Under the pieces are notes generated by a model that was given only the letters and a program-made list of their open reading frames with translations, did not search any database and had not been told where the DNA came from. This document shows, in pieces, positions 54,511-64,000 of a stretch of DNA of 64,000 nt; the first letter of the stretch is position 1, and the number at the start of each line of letters is the position of its first letter. A program made the translations under genes and the position numbers. Source of the DNA: Branchipolynoe longqiensis (lineage: Eukaryota > Annelida > Polychaeta > Phyllodocida > Polynoidae); contig CM059193.1 in assembly GCA_030323885.1 (NCBI GenBank), forward strand, positions 92,443,990 through 92,507,989, written 5' to 3'.

Positions 54511-57500
54511 CTGCAAGCAAAAAAAGTAAAGCTTGTTTTATTTAACGACGCCTCTAGATCGCATTATTTTCATATCATCGGCTATTGGACGTCAAACATA
54601 TGGTCATTCTGACATATTTCTTTGCCACCACTTAGGCTACTCTTTCCGATAAGCAGCAAAGGTTTTTTTATATGCACTTTCCCATAGACAGGAGAGCACA
54701 TACCACAACCTTTGATGAATCAGATGTGGACCACTGGTTGGAACGGAAAATAGCCCAAAATGCAAATGGGTCCACTGAGCAGGATCGATAGGATGACCGA
54801 CACCTTCACAGGTGGACACGCTACTGTCTGCTACGTCCCGCTCCCCTCTCATACCTGTATTTCCCAGCAAAAGATAATATATTAAAGTTGCAGAGTCCGA
54901 TGGTTTTGAGTTTCTCAAATTTTCTGAGATAAATACATTATATTTATCGTTATAATCTACTTTATTTTGGTTTGAAGTAACTTTTATTTTAAGTGGCTAA
55001 CTTTGGAGATATTTTCACAAGTTCAAACATGCAAAATTCATTTTTGGCAAGGATGCCAAAATTCTGACAACATAGGCTTCAGCAGTAGCAAATTCTATTA
55101 ACTCGACTCAGTATTCCCTTCTATGTGGCAACAAATAGTTAATAAATGCATCAGTATCTAACTTAAATATGTAGGATCAAATCTAGATAATTATTTTGGT
55201 TTTGAAATTGTCAGGCTTTTATCGGACTATGCAGCAATGCGCCAATTTATCACCATCACTATTATCATCACCCCTACTGTTCTTAGTGCTATTATTGTCA
55301 TCACTATCACTATTACCAGTATTGGTGGTGCTATTATTATAATCAGTAGTATCACTAGTATCATCGTTATCGCTATTATCATTCATTTTTAGTATTATTA
55401 TTGTCATTACTTCATCATTAAACTAGAATTATCATAATATATTATCATACACTATTATTATACATATACTACTGTAACTTGTATGAAGCCACTGTAATTG
55501 ACTTACTATATGTACAAAACTACTGTAACTTGTATGAAGCCACTGTAATTGACTTACTATATGTACAAAACTACTGTAACTAGTATGAAACCACTGTAAT
55601 TGACTTACTATATGTACAAACCTACTGTAACTTGTATGAATCCACTGTAATTGACTTACTATATGTATAAACCTACTGTAACTGGTATGAAGCCACTGTA
55701 ATTGACTTACTATATGTACAAAACTACTGTAACTTGTATGAATCCACTGTAAGTGACTTACTATATGTACAAAACTACTGTAACTTGTATGAATCCACTG
55801 TAATTGACTTACTATATGTATAAACCTACTGTAACTGGTATGAAGCCACTGTAAATGACTTACTATATGTACAAAACTACTGTAACTGGTATGAAGCCAC
55901 TGTAATTGACTTACTATATGTACAAACCTACTGTAACCTGTATGAAACCACTGTAATTGACTTACTATATGTACAAAACTACTGTAACTTGCATGAAGCC
56001 ACTGTAATTGACCTATCCCACGTGTACAAATCTACTGTATCTTGCACTGAACCACTGTAATCCACCACCTCCGAGTTGCTCACTAATTGCCGGTGCTGAC
56101 CGGTGCTGGTGGGCGCAGTGAGTGACACAATCCAGAACTGAGCACCTAAACATTTGCCAGAGTAAGCCGGCAGTGGCGCCCCCTGTCTACAGCATAGCTA
56201 ACTGTGGCTGACAGTACCTCAACACCTGAACATGTGACTTCTACTAGAACATGGCCTCATTTGCCACAGTAAGGCGCCAGTGGCGCCCCCTGTCTACAAC
56301 ACGACTAACTGTGGCTGACACAGTACCTCATCACCTAAACGTGTAACGTATATGAGAACGTGGCCTAATTTGCCACAATAAGCCGACAGTGGCGCCCCTA
56401 CCGGTGCTGTGTTGGTGTAGGGCGCGCCTCCGGCTGGCCGGTAGTCGTCGCGGCTGCGTGGGGACTCTATGGAGGCATATCCGGGGGACGGCATGTCGCC
56501 CGCCGACCCCATCTGCTGCATCGGGATGTCCTCAGGCTGCGGAAGAAACCATCAAACACTCAATTCACAGGCAAGCACTTATAGGGACAACTGTCTATAT
56601 TTGGCTTAACCCTTTCAGACTTACATTTTTTGGATCAAAACAATGCCTAGGTGATGTATTTATTTCAGGGAACATTAATATTTCATCTCCAAGGTGAGGA
56701 AATGTTTAAAAAATGTCATGGCAATAAGATAAAGACCCAATACATTGTACATTTTCTGAAAGCTGGATTAATTTCCTATCCCGCCATGTACATTTTATTA
56801 TGATATTCACAAACAGGCTAATGCAAGGTACTATGGCAAACGAGTAAAAAATATGAAAATTTAAAATTGGTTTGAATACAAATATTAAAATGATTGTAAA
56901 AAAAATTCTTCCATATATTTGAATAAAAATACTGTTTTCACAAGCCAGAGTAACACCTTAGAAGAGTCAACAAGTTTCCCTGCTAGATCTGATGTGGCTT
57001 ATTATCTACGATCATATATGTGCACGAGCGACAATAAGAAAAATGTCAGAAAATCATTTGGTTGCTACTAGGAGTACACTAAAAGTCATCCACTGAATGG
57101 TAAAATGTTATAAGCTTTTACCCAACTACCTAAGTGAAGAACATATAATATAGGGAAAAGGCAGACACAAACATGTGCAGTCTCCATATATTCACTGCTA
57201 TGTCACAATTAAACCAGTGTACGGAAAATCACGTACTGAAGTCACAATGGCTTTTCATTTTCGTACGGATTATTCCGTACCAAAGTCTGAAAGGGTTAAG
57301 GGCATGGATGTTTAACCATCTTCACTGACTCTAGTTCAAGAAGAGAAATTCAGGGTCCGTACATAGGTGAAGATATGGAATTCAAGGCTTTTTCAAGGCT
57401 TTTCAAGGCTGTCTTTGATAGGAATTCAAGACTATTTTCATTTGGATTTGGTCAGAAATCGCTATTCGGAATGGCAATTTCGAACTAATTTAGGTCAGTG

Positions 57501-58001
57501 GTGACAGCTTAATGTAATTCAAGGCTTCTCAACATTAATTACCAAAAATAGGATAAATTCGAGGCTTTTCAAGGCCTTGAAATGAGGCAAGTGAAGTTAA
57601 AGACTTTTCAAGACTTTCCAGGCCACATACGGACCCTGATTATACATAATAGCAACAACAAAATTTTTAAACACGGAAAAATAATATTTACTATGAATTA
57701 GTCATTAAATAAATAAATAAAATAAATTCGAATTATATACATCCCACTCCACACTGCCAACGTGTCAGAGTGGTAAGTAGGAGCTAGCACTGTGAGGATG
57801 CCTACCCGGAGCCGGTCGTCCCGGTAGCGGCCGCCGTCCGGGGCCGGCCCGTACCCGCCCCCCGCCGGCACGCTGTTGGTGTAGCGCTGGTTCGAGCCCG
57901 GTGAGGACGGCTCGCTGTGGGTGGCGGACGATGGCGGGTGGCCGCCCAGGTCCATCCGGGCACGGTTCAACGTGTTGTTGGCACTCGAGGAGGGTCCTCC
58001 C
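54364..58001 (-). CDS. Delta-catenin/ARVCF/p0071-like protein, C-terminal tail (three 3' exons, partial)
   Basis: Exons 58001-57806, 56536-56402 and 54510-54364 join in phase 0. They add about 158 codons of low-complexity tail, entered through a split codon from an unseen upstream exon. The tail is rich in Ser, Pro, Gly and Arg (RARMDLGGHPPSSATHSEPS, MPSPGYASIESPRSRDDYRP). Near the end are EPLYAQVNKAGKRRP and the final residues DSWV. As I recall, DSWV is the PDZ ligand of the delta-catenin group, bound by ERBIN/densin-type PDZ domains at junctions and synapses. The armadillo repeats are not in the window, so family placement rests on the terminus and tail style. Any other PDZ-ligand protein is possible. 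Confidence 0.6.
54526..54850 (-). mobile_element. Molluscan-type tRNA-related SINE
   Basis: On the plus strand it reads AAAGCTTGTTTTATTTAACGACGCC...ATCGGCTATTGGACGTCAAAC...CACATACCACAACCTTTGATG...CTACGTCCCG. This resembles a SINE known from many gastropods and other molluscs, from memory. The promoter-like head is at the 54850 side and the tail abuts the terminal exon acceptor. Confidence 0.8.
54882..55236. mobile_element. TTAA-flanked MITE, copy 3 (one end damaged)
   Basis: TTAAAGTTGCAGAGTCCGAT at the left. The right end reads ATCGGACTATGCAGC and then loses CTTTAA. In the last intron of the delta-catenin-like gene. Confidence 0.87.
55246..55460. repeat. Degenerate ATT/ATC trinucleotide array
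   Basis: Runs of CACTATTATCATCACC-like triplets. Confidence 0.85.
55468..56045. repeat. 51-bp tandem repeat, about 11 copies
   Basis: Unit CTACTGTAACTTGTATGAAG then CCACTGTAATTGACTTACTA then TATGTACAAAA. Copies are about 95% alike. Each unit contains two half-repeats around CACTGTAA. Intronic. Confidence 0.97.
56165..56400. repeat. About 110-bp tandem repeat ending at the exon border
   Basis: CAGTGGCGCCCCCTGTCTAC starts at about 56172 and 56281, and a shortened form at 56389 overlaps the donor site of exon 56402-56536. Between them, TAACTGTGGCTGACA and ATGGCCTCATTTGCCACA repeat. Confidence 0.9.
56402..56536 (-). CDS. Delta-catenin-like penultimate exon
   Basis: Acceptor TTTCTTCCGCAG, donor CACCG|GTAGGG; 45 codons, phase 0 at both ends. 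Encodes PEDIPMQQMGSAGDMPSPGY and onward. Confidence 0.65.
56537..57350. other. Intron, unassigned
   Basis: AT-rich. CCCTTTCAGAC (56610) and its complement GTCTGAAAGGGTTA (57285-57300) could mark the ends of an old inverted-repeat element. Confidence 0.45.
57351..57640. mobile_element. MITE with CAGGGTCCGTA ends
   Basis: CAGGGTCCGTACATAGGTG at the left and complement CAGGGTCCGTATGTGGCC at the right. Inside, AATTCAAGGCTTTTCAAGG occurs many times in both orientations. Related sequence at 39255-39345. Style resembles hAT-derived MITEs. Confidence 0.75.
57806..58001 (-). CDS. Delta-catenin-like exon (third from end), GC-rich
   Basis: Acceptor TGGTCGTTGCAG, donor CCGG|GTAGGC. One base completes a split codon, then 65 codons starting GGPSSSANNTLNRARMDLGG. 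Very GC-rich compared with the flanking introns. Confidence 0.65.
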
Positions 58002-58179
58002 CTGCAACGACCAAGCACGGCCGGGCACCGGTCAGTGAGGTGGGGGTGGGGGGAGGGGAGGGAGCACACGGCCCGCCCCACCCCGCCCCGCTGAACAGGT
58101 ACTGAGCATATACTGAACATGTACTGAGCATTTAGTGAACATGTACTGAGCATATACTGAACATGTGTTGTACTGAGCA

Positions 58180-58347
58180 GTGCTGCTGGTAACTTGCAAA
58201 AGCCAGCAGCACTTCAACACTTTTGCAGGCAGCTTTCATGAAATGTACAACCGCACAAAACAATGGAGAGCGGCAGTCAAGTAATGAAAGCAGTTTTTGT
58301 CGCATCGCGACCAACAGCATGATGATGATGATGATGATGATGATGAT
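58180..58347 (+). mobile_element. LINE 3'-end fragment with (GAT)n tail
   Basis: GAGAGCGGCAGTCAAGTAATGA...TTTGTCGCATCGCGACC then ATGATGATG. Matches the 3' end of the RTE-like copy at 21295-22120. The 5' part matches 21175-21260. Confidence 0.8.
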
Positions 58348-58439
58348 GTTACACCATCATATCAAAGACACACATCCTACGTAACAAGGCTATACGTTAT
58401 GGGAGGGGGACGGAAGAGCTCAGCCACCACCTGAGAATC

Positions 58440-58487
58440 TCTTTTGTTTAGAAAATGTTATGTTTCCATCGGACTATGCAGCTTTAA
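58440..58487. mobile_element. TTAA MITE, terminal fragment
   Basis: CCATCGGACTATGCAGCTTTAA is one end of the 51989 family. Confidence 0.8.
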
Positions 58488-59267
58488 TAAAAACGCTATT
58501 AACCACCGAGTCCATAGTCAGGATCGATTAACAAATATTAAGGCAGATTTTTTAACTTATTAATCAAATGACTCGTCTGTTATAGTACCAACATTGACAA
58601 TATAGAAGTATATACATGTATACACAATGGACGTATTCGACTGGGCCTTTCTATACGCATATCAAAATATTTGTTTACAAATTCCTATTCGACTGGGACC
58701 GGAAGTGGGTTTTTAAACGAATGAGTCGAATGTGTCTTCTTGCTCCATCCATAAGGTCACATGGTGTATTTCAAGATGGCTGATATGGAAAGGTTGAAAG
58801 ATTCAGTAGCTTCAGCCAATCAGAGCTGTTCTTTGGGGGCAGCCATTTGCAATGGAAATGAACAGCTCTGATTGGTTCTTTTCGATTGCAAATGGCCACC
58901 CCCATACAGGCCAGCCATTTGCAATGGAAGAGAACAGCTCTGATTGGCTGAAACCACTGAAGCCATTTGACTGGTCCTCTTTGCATTAGAAAACCTAGTT
59001 CACTGCGCAGGTGGGCGGAGCCTAAATTTTGCTGATGGAAAGGTCCCAGTCGAATGCCTCTAAAGTATTTGTGGTCCTGCCACCAACACCTTCTTTTGGT
59101 GGCTTTGGCTCCACCTCGTGAGTATTAGCGACACCACGCTACTGGACAGTGCTGCCACCTGCGGAGACATTTCACGGAGCACATGTGTACAACACAGCCG
59201 GATCGAACCCAACACCCACGTCACCTCGACAGGCACAAAGCACACATAGTTCATACCCATTTTGACA
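58488..59267. other. Unassigned, with inverted repeats
   Basis: GAACAGCTCTGATTGG and its complement CCAATCAGAGCTGTT occur three times between 58815 and 58960, with GCCATTTGCAATGGAA nearby. CGACTGGGCC (58637) and the complement GGTCCCAGTCGAA (59040) may be ends of a MITE spanning about 58630-59060. Confidence 0.55.
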
Positions 59268-59690
59268 TATCAAATTCCAGGGCTTTCAAGGATCTTTCAG
59301 TGCAAAATTCCGGGACTTTTTTAAGATGTTTATTAAATTAAAGTGCCCTGAAATACAGCTGTATTCATAGTCGATTCACTGGGTAAGATGTGAATTGTGA
59401 ATAAGCATAAGAAATAACAATGACTATATGTATGGTTTTAATATAAAAATCAAGAGGCAGGATAACAAACCCACATAAATCACGTTTAATACAAAACATC
59501 ACTGATTGAAGTTTGGGCACATCGGCGAAAATAAGCTTTAACAAAAATATGGTCATGATTTTCCATTTTCAAGGACTTTCAAGGATCTTTAGACAAATTC
59601 CGGGACTTTCCAGGCCTCTAATCCTGAATCACCAAATTCCAGGACTTTCCAGTTTTTCAAGGACCTATACGAACCCGATGGGCTGGCACT
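59268..59690. mobile_element. MITE with CCAGGACTTTCAAGG-type internal repeats
   Basis: Many copies of AAATTCCGGGACTTTCCAGG; the right end complement is GGGTTCGTATAGGTCCTTGA. This looks like a widespread animal MITE (from memory). The left end is indistinct. Confidence 0.65.
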
Positions 59691-60937
59691 GCCAACACCG
59701 TACCACCACCACAGGCTGCCTCCAGCCGGGCGGAACTGACCAACAGCATGCCAAATACTGGACTGACTTCTAAAATGATGACTATTATTCACAGCTACAC
59801 AGGTTGAACGGACACCGGGGCGGTGAGCTAGTCGCGTACTGATGGGTGCTAAAACCATGCACGGGGGAGCCTTCCAAAGGTACACATTTAGTTTTTTTCT
59901 TATCACTAACCTATCGCAATCATTTAGATTTTGAAGATAATTTCTACGAATAAGTGGAGTGTATCACCTGTTGTAATTTTAGCTCTTTCCTGTGACATTT
60001 TTTTTTTCCTTCTTGAACATTTATACTACCTATCATGGATAAGTCTGAATTTCACCATTAGACAGTTGGTCGATAGAAAGCCAGAGCCTCCACGTTGACT
60101 GACCCAAGGGATTTTTAAGCTCCCACACCACATAGGCATGGTAATTTTAGTATGAGAGCAACTGGCCTTTTATGACGCTGTATGTTATACACAGTGGCGA
60201 AAATCCAAATTGACAGAGTGATGACATGTTGATGACATTTTTCTGTCATTTGACACAAATTGGATCATTTCAAAATTGTGTGCACGTTTTAATATACAAA
60301 GATTTGCTGGACAGTTTTTGGGAAGACCAAAGTGACACATTCTAATTTTGCACCGTGAAAATGGCCTTTGTTGCAGATACAGTTTTGAATCGTCATCAAT
60401 AATTCACCATGCATAAAGCGTTTGTAAATATTAAATATAGATAAATGCACAAATAAAAAGAAGTGAAAATACTTAAAAATGCAATGTGCTATTTCGTTCA
60501 ATCCCACACTTGGAAAAGACAAACTTCTGGGTGGTCAACATATATAAAACACACACCAAGTGTGCCCCAACGACACATGAGGGCATACCATTAACCGTGA
60601 CACCATACACCGAGACAGCGTTCCAAAGCACAGCCAAGTCCACAGCAGACAGGGTTCTTTGTGGATGCTCAATTTGGTTAATTATTTTAATAAACCAATT
60701 GCATTTTCTCAAATATTCACCAACCATTTGCCGCCGGTAGTTCGCAAAGTGGAAGGAACTATGCTCTAAGAGCGGGTGTGGTTAGTCTGTTATGATACAT
60801 GCTCCATTTAGCCAAGATTAATCATGCCCAACGTACACTAAACGTCTGCGCATATTGCTGACAAGCACAACCTTAATGCCCGAATGCACCCACCAAACAG
60901 ACCCAGACATTCTGTCGTCTTAACCCAGGGTTCTTGC
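59691..60937. other. Unassigned sequence
   Basis: No exon of the delta-catenin-like gene could be recognised. A minus frame at 60473-60727 has no identifiable domain. Confidence 0.4.
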
Positions 60938-61345
60938 ACCTATCTGCCAATCACATTTAAGATCTGTTTAAGACTTTTTAATACCAATTTTCATACCATT
61001 TTAGTGTTATTTTCACAGCAAATGTTCTCATATTAAATTAAGGGATTTCTACACGCTAATGAATCAGTAAAAAGCTCTCAAAGTATGCGTGCACTTGTGA
61101 CCAGTACATTACAGTCCATAGACTATAGCGTCAGCTTCAGCTCTATGGCATTTGTGCTTTGTGAAGATAGCTGGTAAAACATCTTGAACAAATATTATAG
61201 TGCCCAAATCCAATTTAAGACCCTTTTAAGACCTTTCACAGAAAAGTTACCATATTTACAACTTTTGAAGGCCTTGAAAATTGACTAATCAATTTAAGAC
61301 TGTTTAAAACTCTTTAATGATCCACAGGAAACCTCTAACCTCCTT
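60938..61345. mobile_element. MITE-like element with TTTAAGAC internal repeats
   Basis: CAGGGTTCTTGCACC at the left and complement GAGGTTTCCTGTGGATC at the right. AATTTAAGACCCTTTTAAGACC recurs inside. Confidence 0.6.
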
Positions 61346-61494
61346 AGACATTCACACATCCTTGACATCCTGAATGCGTTTTATTCTGCTTTTTTTCTTC
61401 CTTTCAAACTGCAGACACCATGTGCCAATAATATGGTGGAATACTTCTTTGTAAAATGTTAATCGCTACCAGTGATATCTGTGAGGGTGGGTGG

Positions 61495-61917
61495 TAGCAA
61501 AGACAATGTACGACAAGATGGTCACTCCGCACTTCCCCGTGAAATACAGATGCAGTGGTGCCATCCTACGGCAAACAATGTGTGCACTAAATGGCAATTG
61601 AAATGTCATATTTACATAGTTTATATCTTCCACTATAATTGTTAGTATAATTGAATACTAATTATGTAATATATAATTGAATAATAATTTACTAAAATTG
61701 ACAATAATTGAAATTGGCGTACATTGTCTTTGATGGTACAGCAGTCAGGGTGGGCTAGGGAATCTTGTCCCCTTGTTTCAATGATACAGCAGTCAGGCTG
61801 GGCTAGGGGACCTGTCCAATTACCTTGTTTGCTGTTGGGTGGCAGCACTGCATGATTAATTAAGAAATTCCTATCTGAAAGCACTGAGTGGCGCGTCTTG
61901 TCGTACATTGTCTTTGG
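61495..61917. mobile_element. MITE with CAAAGACAATGTACGACAAG ends
   Basis: Inverted ends CAAAGACAATGTACGACAAG / CTTGTCGTACATTGTCTTTG. GTGGTAG and GTGGAAG flank them, possibly a mismatched 7- to 8-bp target duplication. Contains a 50-bp direct repeat (ACAGCAGTCAGGSTGGGCTA). No transposase. Confidence 0.82.
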
Positions 61918-63154
61918 TGGAAGTGCCTCATACCCTGGAGGAACCTCTAGGGCTACAGGAGCAGGACGTACTTAGGGACTGGGTTGCTATAGATCCACAC
62001 ACCAAGAAAGTGCCATTAAAAACAAAATTGTTCATTTTTAATTCTTACCATTTTTATTTCATTATTATTATTTTAATTCCCCAACTATATATACAATTAC
62101 GAACTAAGCAAGCCTTGAATATTATAACATGCCATAGAAATTGCATAGAAAATTTAACTGCAAAAAGAAGAAAATCCACAAAGGAACTAACATTTCAAAC
62201 TACATAAATAACCCATATTTTTGCTTTAAAAAATGCAATGGGTATTCTGTGCGTATTAAATGTCGTCTGCTATGATGTCAGCTAAAGCAGATGACATTTA
62301 GTGAATGAAAATGCTAACAAAATGGCGCACTTTCCTGGTGACTGGGACTAGAAGGGCGCGGTAGGAGTGCAGGGTGAGGCGGGTACTGAGGGTAATAATG
62401 AAATAAAGCTACAGAAAGTAGGCAGTAGTAGCAACTGTACCGGACTGTGTTCACCCTACCTCCTGTTACTGTGACGTCACGGACCGAGCAAAGAAACAGA
62501 GGCAGAAAGGTCAAGGTCATACAGCATGCGGCCTGTCAGGGTCACAGGTCATCGGAGAGGAGCCTTAAACGTAATGGGAGCACACACACACAGAGCTGCC
62601 TCTTCGCCATTAGGGTTCTGCAATAATGTCTTTATTTTCTCTTTTCCTTCAAAATACGCCTGTTCACAGTTAATTTGGGCATGAAATAGAAATGTACTAC
62701 TAATACTACTAATAATATTCATAAATTTAATAGAGCTTTCACAAGCAAGTGCCATTATAAAGACTTGTACAATAAACCATGATTTAATAGAGCGCTCTCA
62801 GTAGCAAGAGCCATTGTAAAGCGCTGTACAATAAAACCATCATTTAATACAGCGCTCTCACTAGCAGGAGCCATTAAAAGCACTCTACAAAAAATGAGAC
62901 ATATTGACCATTTGGTTAAAAAAGTTGAAGGACAGAGACAATTTTGATCAGAAAAAGCTAGCTCTCAAGCTATATTTAAACAAACTTTATGGTGTTTTTG
63001 CACAGCCAGACTCCACATGAAACAATTGATAAAACAAACAAAAGATCGAAATAAATTTGGCTTGGTTTATTGAGGTTTTACCTCCTTGCAATATCTATGG
63101 TTATAACAAGGCGGGGCTGGAACAGGCGCTCAAATAGTTGAGAAGTGAACCGAA
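61918..63154. other. Unassigned sequence
   Basis: Tandem-like GAGCGCTCTCA / AAGCACT units at 62735-62890 (three copies of about 60 bp, TTTAATAGAGCGCTCTCA). No gene recognised. Confidence 0.45.
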
Positions 63155-63475
63155 TTCGAACCCCAATCGACTCAAAGCAAAGACTTATCAAATTTATACT
63201 TGTCACCACCTAGCCTGGCAGTCGGCATTGCTAGGATAGCGCAGGGAGACCAGGCTGCTGGCACCATGACCCGATATCCCACACCGTCGCATTATCCTGA
63301 TACTGTGCTAACCAGTCCTTGTCCTATCCTATTAATGCCGAGCGCCAGGCAAGGTAGCGACAAGTATCAATTTTATAAGTAATCAGTCTGACTCGGCTGT
63401 GATTCAAACTCCTGACATTCCGCACGGGAAACCTTCGCTCTACCAATTCAGCCACCACGTCCCATCCCGGCCGTT
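63155..63475. mobile_element. Two tRNA-SINE pieces in head-to-head/inverted array
   Basis: Plus-strand piece 63155-63245 (CGAACCCCAATCGACTCAAA...GTCACCACCTAGCC). It is followed by a minus-strand piece to 63475 whose complement has GGTGGCTGAATTGGTAGAGC and a B-box-like AGTTTGAATCAC. Confidence 0.75.
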
Positions 63476-63942
63476 AACGTAAGGCAGACGCTGCGACAAC
63501 TGGCTGAGAGTGTGCAGAGACCCAGTAGAGGTGAAGTTGCTTGCGTGTGTGTGCTCATGGCACGAGGCCTCAGTGGCGCGACACAGGTCGTACACAGAAC
63601 AGTGTCGAAAGACTTAACTAAGGGGCTTCGTGTTCAAATAAGACAACTCAGTCGAAATTCGGAGTGAGAGGAAAATGGCCTTTGATCTGATGTAAGAGCA
63701 GGAAACTCAGTTAGGAGACTAACAACAAAGACCCTCCCCTCCCCAAAGACCTCTAATTCACTCCTGTTCCTCTCTAGATGTAAAGAAGTGTGACCAGCTT
63801 TCTGGTCAGTCACGTGGGCTGGCGCGCATGCGCAGTGTGTATATAAAGACTGCATTGTTACATGAATGTGTCTCAAAGCAAAGTGATGACCTATTGCTTT
63901 GTTGAACTATCATCATTTTCACAAAACCTAAAAGCGTTCACT

Positions 63943-64000
63943 TTGATTTGTTTGTTTGTTGTTTTACGTCCTAGCAACATCTAAGGTCATAACAGGACGG
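63943..64000 (-). mobile_element. tRNA-SINE 3' end, cut by the window edge
   Basis: TTTGTTTGTTGTTTTACGTCCTAGCAACATCTAAGGTCAT is the complement of the SINE tail. Confidence 0.9.

Noticed and set aside
54181..54612. Plus-strand ORFs of 118-143 codons over the GC-rich region
   Set aside because: Antisense to the terminal exon of the delta-catenin-like gene, whose splice phases and DSWV end are coherent.
55468..56045. CRISPR-like array
   Set aside because: Direct repeats without unique spacers, in a eukaryotic intron; it is a minisatellite.

Overview
This window is eukaryotic, almost certainly animal and most likely a mollusc. It contains interrupted genes with GT-AG introns and a very high density of nested repeats. 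One of these, at 54526-54850, looks like the SINE family abundant in gastropods and other molluscs. No bacterial operons, rRNA genes or functional tRNA genes are visible. Family assignments come from motifs and memory, not from database searches.

Two host genes can be assembled from exons whose splice phases match, both on the minus strand. The first (38993-47892, four exons, 197 codons) encodes a compact ICAD/DFF45-like apoptotic nuclease inhibitor. It has a CIDE-N domain, a DETD caspase-type site and a DFF-C-like tail. The second is the 3' end of a gene (54364-58001, three exons). Its product ends in the PDZ ligand DSWV, which suggests the delta-catenin/ARVCF/p0071 branch of the p120-catenin family. 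Its upstream exons lie outside the window or were not recognised.

A third gene-like unit, plus strand 20581-37063, keeps good splice sites but carries frameshifts and stops. It resembles a transposase-like animal protein family with a TDxH...HQxDVWH signature, and I treat it as a decayed multi-exon pseudogene. One exon is duplicated around a 1.36 kb insert.

The rest is mobile DNA. At 1305-7026 is a structurally complete DIRS retrotransposon with gag-like, RT/RNase H and tyrosine recombinase ORFs, inverted termini and an internal complementary region. Its gag is broken by a 69-bp LINE 3' end with a 13-bp target duplication. The apparent source LINE (I/Nimb-like, 10468-15698) sits inside an old minisatellite, which was also split by two DNA elements (15896-18062 and 18394-20066). 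A Ngaro-like element at 26125-30756 keeps split direct repeats but has lost RNase H and recombinase.

The intron-rich right half carries SINEs, CR1-like LINE pieces, TTAA-flanked and pogo-like MITEs, and satellites. Four foldback elements share a CCGGTGT terminus but have unrelated internally repetitive arms (662-1012, 24579-25222, 43296-44937, 48273-48729). These are the best candidates for an undescribed element group.
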